Source: an uncultured Lachnospiraceae bacterium
GTDB lineage: Bacteria; Bacillota; Clostridia; Lachnospirales; Lachnospiraceae
Length of the DNA: 64,000 nucleotides
Direction: 5' to 3'
Assembly (NCBI GenBank): GCA_910585465.1
Contig: CAJUEW010000016.1
Location: forward strand, 14,133-78,132
Shown here: piece after piece, positions 1 to 7,477 of the stretch
Numbering within the stretch: the first letter of the stretch is position 1
How the letters are laid out: every line of letters begins with the position of its first letter
Position numbers and translations under genes: made by a program
The notes under the pieces: generated by a model
Database searches by the model: none
Told to the model about the DNA's origin: nothing
Seen by the model: the letters and a program-made list of their open reading frames with translations, nothing else

Positions 1-104
1 ACGGAGTATCCTTTGCAGGATATGATGTAAAATTCAAAGTAGACAAAGATCTGCTTACTGTCTGTGATATGGTAAAGCTTACACAGGATAAAAAGCATAA
101 GTAG
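1..104 (+). CDS. 3' end of an unidentified protein (partial)
   Basis: An open frame (codons from base 3) runs in from the left edge and stops with TAG at 102-104, giving about 33 C-terminal residues that end in a lysine-rich tail. I do not recognise the family from this fragment. In Bacillus the gene before spmA is the D-Ala-D-Ala carboxypeptidase dacB, but the visible tail gives no support for that. A hairpin followed by a T-run lies 30 bases downstream, consistent with the end of a transcription unit. Confidence 0.5.
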   Translation, partial: GVSFAGYDVKFKVDKDLLTVCDMVKLTQDKKHK

Positions 105-133
105 ATTAAAAAATATAGAATGGAATGGAACAG

Positions 134-173
134 ACTCCCGTAAGATGTAGTAATATATGCTGCGGGAGTTTTT
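134..173 (+). terminator. Terminator-like hairpin containing the spmA ribosome binding site
   Basis: Bases 134-142 (ACTCCCGTA) pair with 161-169 (TGCGGGAGT): 9 bp with one G-U, an 18-nt loop, then five T (169-173). The shape is that of a Rho-independent terminator for the upstream gene. The right arm contains GGGAG (164-168), the only plausible Shine-Dalgarno for spmA, whose ATG is at 176. If transcribed through, the hairpin would hide the spmA ribosome binding site. Confidence 0.6.
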
Positions 174-175
174 AC

Positions 176-817
176 ATGAATTATTTATGGGCGGGCATGA
201 TGCTCTTAGCAATTATTTATGGTTCCATTCATGGGACCATTCCGGAGGTGACCCAGGCAGCTTTGGATTCCTCAAAGGAAGCAGTGACTTTGTGCATCAC
301 TATGTTAGGTATTCTTTCTTTTTGGATGGGACTGATGCAGATAGGGAGCGCTTCCGGACTGATTGGAAGAATGACCAGAGGAATCCAGCCGATCCTTCAT
401 TGGCTGTTTCCCAGAATACCGAAGGGACATCCGGCCATGGAGCAGATTGCCGTAAATTGTATTGCGAATATTCTGGGACTTGGCTGGGCAGCGACTCCTG
501 CCGGACTCCGGGCTATGGAAGAATTAGGAAAGCTGGAGGAGGAGAGAGAGGCAGCAGGAGGAATGCCGGGGAGACAAACAGGGGCCCCGGGCAGCTATCC
601 GGCAGTACCCAAGGGTGTGGCCAGCGATGAAATGTGTGTATTTCTGATTCTGAATATCTCGTCGCTGCAGTTAATTCCTATGAATGTAGTGGCATACCGG
701 ATTCAGTATGGCAGTGTCAATCCTACGGCGATTGTAGGGCCTGCGATTGTAGCGACTCTGGTGAGTACGCTGGTGGGAGTTATATTTTGTAAGGTGATGG
801 ATGGAAAGACAAGGTAA
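176..817 (+). CDS. spmA: Spore maturation protein A
   Basis: Membrane protein of the nucleoside-recognition (Gate) domain family, needed with SpmB for dehydration of the spore core. The protein is about 213 residues starting MNYLWAGMML. It has an N-terminal hydrophobic segment, the family block around NILGLGWAATPAGL, and conserved C-terminal segments around ILNISSLQLIPMNVVAYR. ATG 176 is chosen because GGGAG lies 7 bases upstream and known SpmA proteins begin at this point; an in-frame ATG at 125 would add unrelated residues. The region near residues 125-148 is Gly/Pro-rich and variable. Unusually, spmB is not the next gene but lies 15.4 kb downstream. Confidence 0.93.
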   Translation: MNYLWAGMMLLAIIYGSIHGTIPEVTQAALDSSKEAVTLCITMLGILSFWMGLMQIGSASGLIGRMTRGIQPILHWLFPRIPKGHPAMEQIAVNCIANILGLGWAATPAGLRAMEELGKLEEEREAAGGMPGRQTGAPGSYPAVPKGVASDEMCVFLILNISSLQLIPMNVVAYRIQYGSVNPTAIVGPAIVATLVSTLVGVIFCKVMDGKTR

Positions 818-851
818 GGCGCTTTGTAGCAATCTGTATCCGGAAAAAAAT

Positions 852-1526
852 TCAATATTCAGTACCTTTCATAAGCTTGAATTTCCTGCGTTCTGTCTGG
901 ATTATTCCTTCCCTGCACAATTTTCCAATTTCAGCAGACAGTCCGCTTCTTTCAACCCCAAGAAAATCTGCAAGCTCCTGTCGATCATAGGGAATCTCAA
1001 AACTATCGCTCTGATTTTCCTTCGCCTGTAAAGACAGAAAGGTAAGTAATTTTGCCCTTGTGGTACGATTTGATGTGATCTCAATTTTCTGATGAAATAC
1101 GAGATTCTTTTCCGCAACAACTTTTAACAGATTGAAAATCATCTGCCGGTGAAATGAGCAGGCATTACTACATGAGCGAGTAATTTTCGAACAATCCACC
1201 AGCATGATTTCTGTGCGTTTAGAAGCCACTACGTTAACAGGTATTGATGAAACTTCAGCGCAGGCAAATGCCTCACCAAACAGTTCCGCAGGCTTTATTT
1301 GCGCGACAATACTTCTGTTTCCGAAATAATCATCCCGGATAATCTGAACGGCCCCTGAGAGAACGATTCCCACAAACCTGGCGGGTGTTCCCTCTGCTAT
1401 AATCGTTTCTCCTTTATTAAAACAGACTACCTTTGCATTAAGGCAGCCAAGCATCGTATAAAGATCATGATCTGAAATATCAAAAAACAACGGGCATTCT
1501 TTTAACACATAAAAATATTCTTCCAT
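852..1526 (-). CDS. Crp/Fnr-family regulator, HcpR-like by context
   Basis: About 224 residues: an N-terminal cyclic-nucleotide-binding-like beta-roll (residues about 10-130) and a C-terminal winged helix with the recognition region DRQELADFLGVERSGLSAEI. It lies divergent to the Fe-S protein/hcp pair, the usual arrangement for HcpR-type regulators of nitrosative stress. No Fnr-type N-terminal cysteine cluster is seen. Start 1526 has a weak AAAGAG upstream. A longer start at 1559 has no ribosome binding site and would place a perfect palindrome (1539-1554) inside the coding region. The inducing ligand is not evident from sequence. Confidence 0.85.
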   Translation of the reverse strand: MEEYFYVLKECPLFFDISDHDLYTMLGCLNAKVVCFNKGETIIAEGTPARFVGIVLSGAVQIIRDDYFGNRSIVAQIKPAELFGEAFACAEVSSIPVNVVASKRTEIMLVDCSKITRSCSNACSFHRQMIFNLLKVVAEKNLVFHQKIEITSNRTTRAKLLTFLSLQAKENQSDSFEIPYDRQELADFLGVERSGLSAEIGKLCREGIIQTERRKFKLMKGTEY

Positions 1527-1538
1527 AAAATTGCTCTT

Positions 1539-1554
1539 TGTTGAAATTTCAACA
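1539..1554. promoter_or_regulatory. 16-bp perfect palindrome, candidate operator of the Crp/Fnr regulator
   Basis: TGTTGAAATTTCAACA is a perfect palindrome in the divergent region between the Crp/Fnr gene and the Fe-S/hcp genes, 12 bases from the preferred regulator start. Size and symmetry fit a dimeric Crp/Fnr-family site. I found no second copy in the region, so one site could serve both directions. Binding is inferred. Confidence 0.55.
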
Positions 1555-1634
1555 TACATTTTTACTTTATTCTATTATGCTTCGTTTAGAAAGTCAATAA
1601 AATCAATGCAGACTTTTTAAAGGGTGCTATCAAA

Positions 1635-2249
1635 ATGGTTAATGGTAAGGCAGAACTCACCCGTGAGGATTACTGTGATGGTCTAGGGGACTGCCTGCCC
1701 GTCTGCCCTACTGGTGCGATCACTTTTGAAGAAAGGGATGCGCCTGCGTATGACGAGGCTGCTGTTCTTGCTGTAAAGGAAAAATCTCCTGCTTCTGTGC
1801 CAGCCCAAGGCTGTCCCGGACTGCAGATGAATATGTTCAGGCGGGAAACAACAGTAGTCCCCGCTCCTGGCAAAACGGCTCCCCAAGAAAGCCAGCTCGC
1901 ACAGTGGCCGGTGCAAATCAAGCTGGTTCCGGTAAATGCGCCATATTTCAACGGCGCAAAACTTCTGATCGCTGCCGACTGCACAGCTTACGCCTATGGA
2001 AGCTTTCAAAAAGACTTCATTTGCGGACATATTACATTGATTGGCTGTCCAAAACTGGATGATGTGGATTACACCGAGAAGCTGACGCAAATTATAGCCA
2101 ATAACAATATTAAAAGTGTAACGATTGTCCGCATGGAAGTACCCTGCTGCGGTGGAATGGAGAATGCGGCAAAGAAGGCCTTGCAGACGAGTGGAAAGTT
2201 TATTCCTTGGAATGTGGTGACGATTTCTACGGATGGAAAAATTTTATAA
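1635..2249 (+). CDS. 4Fe-4S binding protein paired with hcp, N-terminally truncated
   Basis: 204 residues. It has one cysteine motif (C14, C20, C24, followed by PTGAI) and the family's C-terminal domain with VPCCGG. Homologues next to hcp in anaerobes normally begin with another complete ferredoxin motif of the CxxCxxCxxxC-x-EGAI type before this one. Here that motif is missing. The codons just before ATG 1635 read K-G-A-I-K, matching the last part of the lost motif, but the same frame meets TAG at 1587-1589 with no cysteine between. The start is uncertain: no good Shine-Dalgarno precedes 1635. It likely carried electrons to Hcp; whether the short form works is unknown. Confidence 0.75.
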   Translation: MVNGKAELTREDYCDGLGDCLPVCPTGAITFEERDAPAYDEAAVLAVKEKSPASVPAQGCPGLQMNMFRRETTVVPAPGKTAPQESQLAQWPVQIKLVPVNAPYFNGAKLLIAADCTAYAYGSFQKDFICGHITLIGCPKLDDVDYTEKLTQIIANNNIKSVTIVRMEVPCCGGMENAAKKALQTSGKFIPWNVVTISTDGKIL

Positions 2250-2268
2250 TAATAAGGAGGAATTATCA

Positions 2269-3870
2269 ATGGAAAACAAAATGTTTTGCTTTCAGTGTGA
2301 ACAGACGGCGGGCTGCAAAGGGTGTATGGGTGCCGCTGGTGTGTGTGGAAAAAAGGCCGATACAGCCGAGCTTCAGGATTGTCTTACCGGTGCGCTGATC
2401 GGGCTTGCCAGAGCGGTTAAAGGGAATGAGGATAGCATCTTTGCTGACACAGATCGTATGGTATTGGAGGGCCTGTTCGCCACGCTCACTAATGTGAATT
2501 TTGATAACGAGTCTCTCAATTCGCTTATTCATCGTGTGGATGCGGAAAAGAAACGCTTGATTTCTCTCTGCCGTGAATGCGATACAGTCCGTGGGAAAAT
2601 AAGCGATTATGATATGGGGAAACTCTGGGCCGCAAACGAGGATGTTCGATCTCTGAAAGCTCTGATTCTATTCGGTATCCGTGGTATGGCTGCTTATGCC
2701 TATCATGCCGCTGTGCTGGGATATGTGGATCAGGAAGTAAACAAATTTTTCTATAAGGCTCTTTTTGTCATTGGTATGGAGGATTGGGGCATGGAAGAAT
2801 TACTCCCTATTGTAATAGAGGTCGGAAAGGTCAATTTGACATGTATGGCCCTGCTGGATAGAGCAAATACCGAAACATACGGGAATCCTGTACCCACCGA
2901 AGTAAGTCTGGCGGTTGAAAAAGGCCCGTTCATTGTTATTTCCGGTCATGATCTTTATGATCTGAAGCAGCTTCTGGAACAAACCGAGGGCAAGGGGATT
3001 AATATCTATACCCATGGAGAAATGCTTCCTGCTCATGGTTATCCCCAGCTAAAAAAGTATTCTCATCTTAAGGGAAATTTTGGGACAGCATGGCAAAATC
3101 AACAGAAAGAATTTTCGGATATTCCTGCTCCGATTCTTTTCACAACAAACTGTCTGATGCCCCCAAAGAAAAGCTATGCTGACCGGGTTTTTACAACTGC
3201 GGGTGTGCGTTATCCTGAGCTGACCCATATCGGAGAAGAAAAGGATTTTTCCCCTGTAATTGAAAAGGCACTGGAGCTTGGCGGCTATCAGAAGGATATG
3301 GCTTTTACCGGCATTAACGGTGGGGGAAAGGTTATGACAGGCTTTGCCCATAATACAGTTTTGTCTGTTGCCGGGCAGGTAATTGAGGCAGTTAAAACAG
3401 GAGCGATTAAGCATTTCTTTCTTGTAGGCGGCTGCGATGGTGCCAGGTCGGGACGCAATTATTATACAGAATTTGTAAAACAAACGCCTGAGGACAGTAT
3501 TGTACTGACCCTTGCGTGTGGTAAATACCGCTTTAACGATCTGGATCTTGGAACAATTAACGGCTTGCCCCGTATCATGGATATGGGTCAGTGTAATGAT
3601 GCGTATAGCGCCATAAAGGTTGCAATGGCTCTTGCGGAAGCCTTCAAGTGTGAAGTTAATGCTCTGCCGCTGTCAATCGTCCTTTCCTGGTACGAGCAGA
3701 AAGCGGTCTGTATACTGCTGACACTTCTGTACTTAGGTATTCAGGATATTCGGCTTGGACCTTCTCTGCCAGCGTTTTTATCGCCGAACGTATTGAAATT
3801 TCTTATAGAAAAGTACCATATTGCTCCAATTAATACACCTGAGACAGATATGGCCGCAATGTTAGCATAG
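2269..3870 (+). CDS. hcp: Hydroxylamine reductase (hybrid-cluster protein)
   Basis: 533 residues, normal length for Hcp. N-terminal cysteines C7, C10, C19 and C26 bind the first Fe-S cluster. Hybrid-cluster ligand regions are visible around NCLMPP, GGCDGARSGRNYYTEF, ACGKYRFND and MGQCNDAYSA. Hcp reduces nitric oxide or hydroxylamine and protects anaerobes from nitrosative stress in the cytoplasm. ATG 2269 has AAGGAGG 9 bases upstream; a longer frame beginning in the preceding gene is rejected. The gene is 19 bases after the Fe-S protein gene and probably cotranscribed under the divergent Crp/Fnr regulator. Confidence 0.97.
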   Translation: MENKMFCFQCEQTAGCKGCMGAAGVCGKKADTAELQDCLTGALIGLARAVKGNEDSIFADTDRMVLEGLFATLTNVNFDNESLNSLIHRVDAEKKRLISLCRECDTVRGKISDYDMGKLWAANEDVRSLKALILFGIRGMAAYAYHAAVLGYVDQEVNKFFYKALFVIGMEDWGMEELLPIVIEVGKVNLTCMALLDRANTETYGNPVPTEVSLAVEKGPFIVISGHDLYDLKQLLEQTEGKGINIYTHGEMLPAHGYPQLKKYSHLKGNFGTAWQNQQKEFSDIPAPILFTTNCLMPPKKSYADRVFTTAGVRYPELTHIGEEKDFSPVIEKALELGGYQKDMAFTGINGGGKVMTGFAHNTVLSVAGQVIEAVKTGAIKHFFLVGGCDGARSGRNYYTEFVKQTPEDSIVLTLACGKYRFNDLDLGTINGLPRIMDMGQCNDAYSAIKVAMALAEAFKCEVNALPLSIVLSWYEQKAVCILLTLLYLGIQDIRLGPSLPAFLSPNVLKFLIEKYHIAPINTPETDMAAMLA

Positions 3871-4051
3871 CCTTTCTCAAGTATAAAATAAACAGCTGTC
3901 TGCCATAAGCAGTGGTTTTTCTAAAAAAGAAATAAAAAATTCCAAATAAGGAAAAATAATTGTAATAAGGAAATATTTGAGCTAAAATGAAGCCTGCGGA
4001 GGTAAAGGATTATGGAAGAGTACTTTTCCAGTAATATATACCTGGAGGTGG

Positions 4052-4732
4052 ATGGATACGAAATTACTTTATGCTGAAGATGAAATCGGTATGTCGGAAG
4101 CCGTCACAGATATTTTGACATATCACAAATATACGGTCGATACGGTTTACGACGGTGCTGACGCACTGGCTTATGCCCAGGCAGAGCAATATGATGGCAT
4201 TATTCTGGATATTATGATGCCTAAAATGAGTGGTTTGGAAGTGCTCCGAAAACTGCGAAAGTCAGGCTGCCGGACACCGGTTCTTTTGCTGACTGCAAAG
4301 GCTGAGGTGGAGGACAGGATACAGGGTCTGGATATGGGTGCTGACGACTATCTGCCAAAGCCTTTTGCCATGGGAGAACTTCTCGCCCGTGTTCGTGCCA
4401 TGCTTCGCCGGAGAGAAGAATTTACGCCAAATATTTTGAACTGTGGCAATATATCCCTTAATCAGCAGAGCTATGAGCTTTCCGGCAGCAGGCAATCCTT
4501 TGTCCTTCCCAGGCTGGAATATCAGCTGATGGAGCTTCTGATGCTGAATCAGGGCATTTATCTGTCCACCGAGGATCTGCTGACAAAGGTATGGGGCTAT
4601 GATACCGATGCCGAGCTGGGAACTGTTTGGGTTTATATTTCCTATCTTCGCAAGAAGTTATCTGCCCTGAATGCGAATGTTGCCATCCGGGTAAAGCGCA
4701 GTGTGGGCTACACCCTGGAGGTGGTGGAATGA
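4052..4732 (+). CDS. OmpR/PhoB-family response regulator
   Basis: 226 residues. Receiver domain (about 1-115) with acidic residues E9/D10, phospho-acceptor D53 in the ILDIMMP motif, T81 and K103, then a C-terminal winged helix (about 128-225). A GGAGGT ribosome binding site precedes ATG 4052. The stop codon overlaps the ATG of the sensor kinase (ATGA at 4729-4732), so the two are translationally coupled. The next genes on the strand are VTC, DUF4956 and CotH, the likely targets; that link is inferred from position. The 180-base gap before it has nothing recognisable beyond AT-rich sequence. Confidence 0.95.
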   Translation: MDTKLLYAEDEIGMSEAVTDILTYHKYTVDTVYDGADALAYAQAEQYDGIILDIMMPKMSGLEVLRKLRKSGCRTPVLLLTAKAEVEDRIQGLDMGADDYLPKPFAMGELLARVRAMLRRREEFTPNILNCGNISLNQQSYELSGSRQSFVLPRLEYQLMELLMLNQGIYLSTEDLLTKVWGYDTDAELGTVWVYISYLRKKLSALNANVAIRVKRSVGYTLEVVE

Positions 4733-5967
4733 TAAAGACGCTGCAAAAAAAGTTTGTCATTACTGCCATGACTGCTATTTCTGTTCTGCTTCTGGTTTTG
4801 TTAGGTGCCATCAATCTGGTGAACTTTGTATTGGTTGGAAAACAGACGGACAGGACATTGACCATGATTTCGGATAATCGGGGGGTCTATGGAAATAAAC
4901 CGCCCATGAATCCTCATCCGGGGCCCCCTTCTGCCATTGCCCCACGGGACGACCACGATACCTTTATGGCATCTACCTTTTTTGTAGTGCATCTGAGTAC
5001 AGACGGCACTGTTTTGGAGACTGATTTGAGCCGCATTGCTTCTATCACAGAAAATGACGCAGAGCAGCTTGCGCTTGAAGTACATGAAAAGCAGCAGTTT
5101 ACAGGAAAGGTGGATAAATATAAATATCAAATCCGCAGTCTGCCCGGCGGACCGGGGTATCTTATCTTTTTTCTTGATACCTCTGACCCAATATATGCTT
5201 CTATCCGGGTGATTTTCCTCTCAGCGGTCATCGGTCTTATGTGTTGGTTTATGATGCTTGGATTAGTGGTTTTTCTTTCTAAACGGGCTATCCGACCGAT
5301 TGCAGAAAACATCGAAAGGCAGAAGCAATTTGTAACAAATGCCGGGCATGAGATAAAAACGCCGCTTGCTATTATCTTAGCCAATACCGAAGCAATGGAG
5401 TTGTATAACGGCGAAAACAAATGGAGCAGAAATATTCGTGAGCAGACCCACCGCCTGAGTGATTTGATGAAAAACCTGCTTCTCCTTGCCCGTATGGACG
5501 AAGGAGCGGCAGAAGTCACCACGTCTGATTTTTCGTTGAGCGCATTATTAGAGGAAAGCACAGCTTTTTATTGTGAGCCCATGGGGCTCAAACAAATAAA
5601 CTCAGAAATTGTTATCCAGCCGGGTATTCAGATTCATGCCAACCGTGAAAATATTTTGCAGTTAGTTTCAATTTTGCTGGATAATGCGCTCAAATATACA
5701 AATGACGGCGGACAAATTGCTGTAGTCTTACGGAAAGGTGAAAAACATGTCTATCTGCAAGTGAGAAATACTTGCCAGGCTATTCCCGATACACCGCCGG
5801 ACAAGCTGTTTGACCGCTTCTATCGTGGAAATGAGGCAAGGACTCAGAAAAGCGGCGGATATGGCATCGGTCTTTCGGTGGCGCAGGCTATTGTGAAGGC
5901 AAATAAAGGCAGTATCCGTGCAGAATATCAACAGCCGGACTGGGTATCGTTTACCGTTACGCTGTAG
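4729..5967 (+). CDS. Sensor histidine kinase
   Basis: 412 residues. TM1 about 10-36; extracytoplasmic loop about 37-155 with a Pro-rich stretch (residues 57-72); TM2 about 160-184; HisKA domain with H207 in NAGHEIKTPL; HATPase domain with the N-box around LLDNALKYTNDGG and the G-box GGYGIGLS. It partners the overlapping response regulator. The signal is unknown. ATG 4729 overlaps the regulator stop. A 48-nt perfect palindrome follows the stop codon by 18 bases and probably terminates this two-gene unit. Confidence 0.95.
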   Translation: MIKTLQKKFVITAMTAISVLLLVLLGAINLVNFVLVGKQTDRTLTMISDNRGVYGNKPPMNPHPGPPSAIAPRDDHDTFMASTFFVVHLSTDGTVLETDLSRIASITENDAEQLALEVHEKQQFTGKVDKYKYQIRSLPGGPGYLIFFLDTSDPIYASIRVIFLSAVIGLMCWFMMLGLVVFLSKRAIRPIAENIERQKQFVTNAGHEIKTPLAIILANTEAMELYNGENKWSRNIREQTHRLSDLMKNLLLLARMDEGAAEVTTSDFSLSALLEESTAFYCEPMGLKQINSEIVIQPGIQIHANRENILQLVSILLDNALKYTNDGGQIAVVLRKGEKHVYLQVRNTCQAIPDTPPDKLFDRFYRGNEARTQKSGGYGIGLSVAQAIVKANKGSIRAEYQQPDWVSFTVTL

Positions 5968-5985
5968 CTTCATATTACATTCATA

Positions 5986-6033
5986 TTAGAAAACTCCCGC
6001 AGGTACAAATTTGTACCTGCGGGAGTTTTCTAA
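5986..6033. terminator. 48-nt perfect palindrome (24-bp stem), probable bidirectional terminator
   Basis: Bases 5986-6009 are the exact reverse complement of 6010-6033. The core is ACTCCCGCAGGTACAAA and its mirror, with no unpaired bases apart from those needed to turn. It ends GGGAGTTTTC, a short T-run on both strands. It lies between the sensor kinase and the VTC gene. The ACTCCCG/CGGGAGT base of the stem is shared with the hairpin before spmA. Confidence 0.7.
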
Positions 6034-6092
6034 GTTAAGGCTAAGGTACATATTGTATCATACTCCTGTAAATCAAGAAAGGAGTGAAGATA

Positions 6093-6764
6093 ATGCAATT
6101 TCGGCACGAATGGAAGCATGAAATCAGTTTTTCCGATTTGCTTACAATTCGCAGCCGGCTGATGGCGGTTGCTCAGATAGACAGTCATGCACAAGCTGGT
6201 ATCTATGATATCCGAAGCCTGTATTTTGACAATCTGCAGGATAAAGCGTTGCTGGAAAAGTTAAACGGTGTCAATATGCGGGAGAAATTCCGTATTCGCT
6301 ATTATAACGGCAATACTTCCTATATTCTGCTTGAAAAGAAAAGCAGGATAAACGGATTATGCAGTAAAGAACAGGCCCAGCTTACTTTTGGGGAAGCAAA
6401 ATCCATTGCGGACGGGCATTATGAGCTTCTGCAAAACAGCGGGAAAGAATTGCTGAACGAGCTGTATCGAAAAATGCAGGCGGAAGGTCTAAGACCCAAA
6501 ACAATTGTGGAATATTCGAGAATTCCGTTTGTGTATGCCCCCGGAAATGTCCGTGTGACTCTGGATTACAAAATCAGAACCGGGCTTTCCTGCACGGATT
6601 TTCTGAATCCGGCCTGTGTGACAATCCCGGCCGGGGATGCCGGAATTATTCTGGAAGTAAAATGGGATGAATTTCTCCCTTCTGTGATTAGGGATGCAGT
6701 TCAGTTACCGGGCTGTCATACCTCGGCATTTTCCAAGTATGCTGCCTGCCGTATTTATGGCTAA
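6093..6764 (+). CDS. VTC-domain protein, polyphosphate polymerase-like
   Basis: 223 residues matching the VTC/CYTH-like tunnel-fold family. Visible features are the N-terminal RHEWKHEIS, basic residues in the MREKFRIRYYN strand, LLEKKSR, VEYSRIPFVY and the closing ILEVKWDEFLP. In yeast Vtc4 this fold makes polyphosphate from ATP. Bacterial members in this gene order are annotated by homology and their product is not settled. ATG 6093 is used because AAAGGAG ends 8 bases before it; an in-frame GTG at 6084 overlaps that site. First gene of a tight set with DUF4956 and CotH. Confidence 0.88.
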   Translation: MQFRHEWKHEISFSDLLTIRSRLMAVAQIDSHAQAGIYDIRSLYFDNLQDKALLEKLNGVNMREKFRIRYYNGNTSYILLEKKSRINGLCSKEQAQLTFGEAKSIADGHYELLQNSGKELLNELYRKMQAEGLRPKTIVEYSRIPFVYAPGNVRVTLDYKIRTGLSCTDFLNPACVTIPAGDAGIILEVKWDEFLPSVIRDAVQLPGCHTSAFSKYAACRIYG

Positions 6765-6793
6765 CTAACAAACAAATCAAAGGAGCTGATACA

Positions 6794-7465
6794 ATGACAT
6801 TCAATGATATTTTTAAATCCAGCTTTCTGGAAAACATCGCAAGTGTAACGATCCTGGATATGGTGCTTGCGCTGACTCTTGCCTTTGGCATCGGTATGTT
6901 TATTTTTATGATTTATAAAAAGACCTTTGCCGGAGTGATGTATTCCTCCAGCTTTGGAATCACACTGGTGGCGCTTACCATGATTACCACTCTTGTGATT
7001 CTTGCCGTTACCTCAAACGTAGTGCTTTCCCTTGGTATGGTCGGCGCTTTGTCCATCGTTCGCTTCCGTACCGCCATCAAGGAGCCTCTTGATATTGCAT
7101 TTCTGTTCTGGTCCATTGCCGCAGGTATCGTGCTGGCAGCCGGTATGATTCCTCTGGCGGTCTTTGGCAGTATTGTAATTGGTCTGGTACTGCTGGTTTT
7201 TGCCAATAAGAAGCCTCATCTGAATCCCTATATCGTTGTGCTTCGTTGTGAAAACCATGACAGTGAAACTGCTGCAACCGAGTTTCTGAAAAATCAGGTA
7301 CAGCGTATGGTTGTTAAAAGCAAAACTGCCCAGAAGGGTAATATTGAGCTGAACATTGAGATCCGCATGAAAGAGGATAATACGGATTTTGTGAACATCC
7401 TTTCTGAAATGAATGGCGTGACCAGTGCAGTGCTTGTCAGCTACAACGGAGAATACATGGGTTAA
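6794..7465 (+). CDS. DUF4956 membrane protein
   Basis: 223 residues with about four hydrophobic segments (roughly 10-35, 45-75, 85-105, 110-135) and a soluble C-terminal domain. The conserved block SLGMVGALSIVRFRTAIKEP lies between membrane segments, as in the DUF4956 family. That family recurs beside VTC-domain and CotH genes. Its function is unknown; export or a membrane platform for the neighbouring enzymes is a guess from context. AAAGGAG precedes ATG 6794, 29 bases after the VTC gene. Confidence 0.88.
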   Translation: MTFNDIFKSSFLENIASVTILDMVLALTLAFGIGMFIFMIYKKTFAGVMYSSSFGITLVALTMITTLVILAVTSNVVLSLGMVGALSIVRFRTAIKEPLDIAFLFWSIAAGIVLAAGMIPLAVFGSIVIGLVLLVFANKKPHLNPYIVVLRCENHDSETAATEFLKNQVQRMVVKSKTAQKGNIELNIEIRMKEDNTDFVNILSEMNGVTSAVLVSYNGEYMG

Positions 7466-7477
7466 AGGAGGTACATA

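Noticed and set aside
4012..4077. Small open frame (about 21 codons) just before the response regulator
   Set aside because: It overlaps the regulator ATG out of frame with no good ribosome binding site and no recognisable product.
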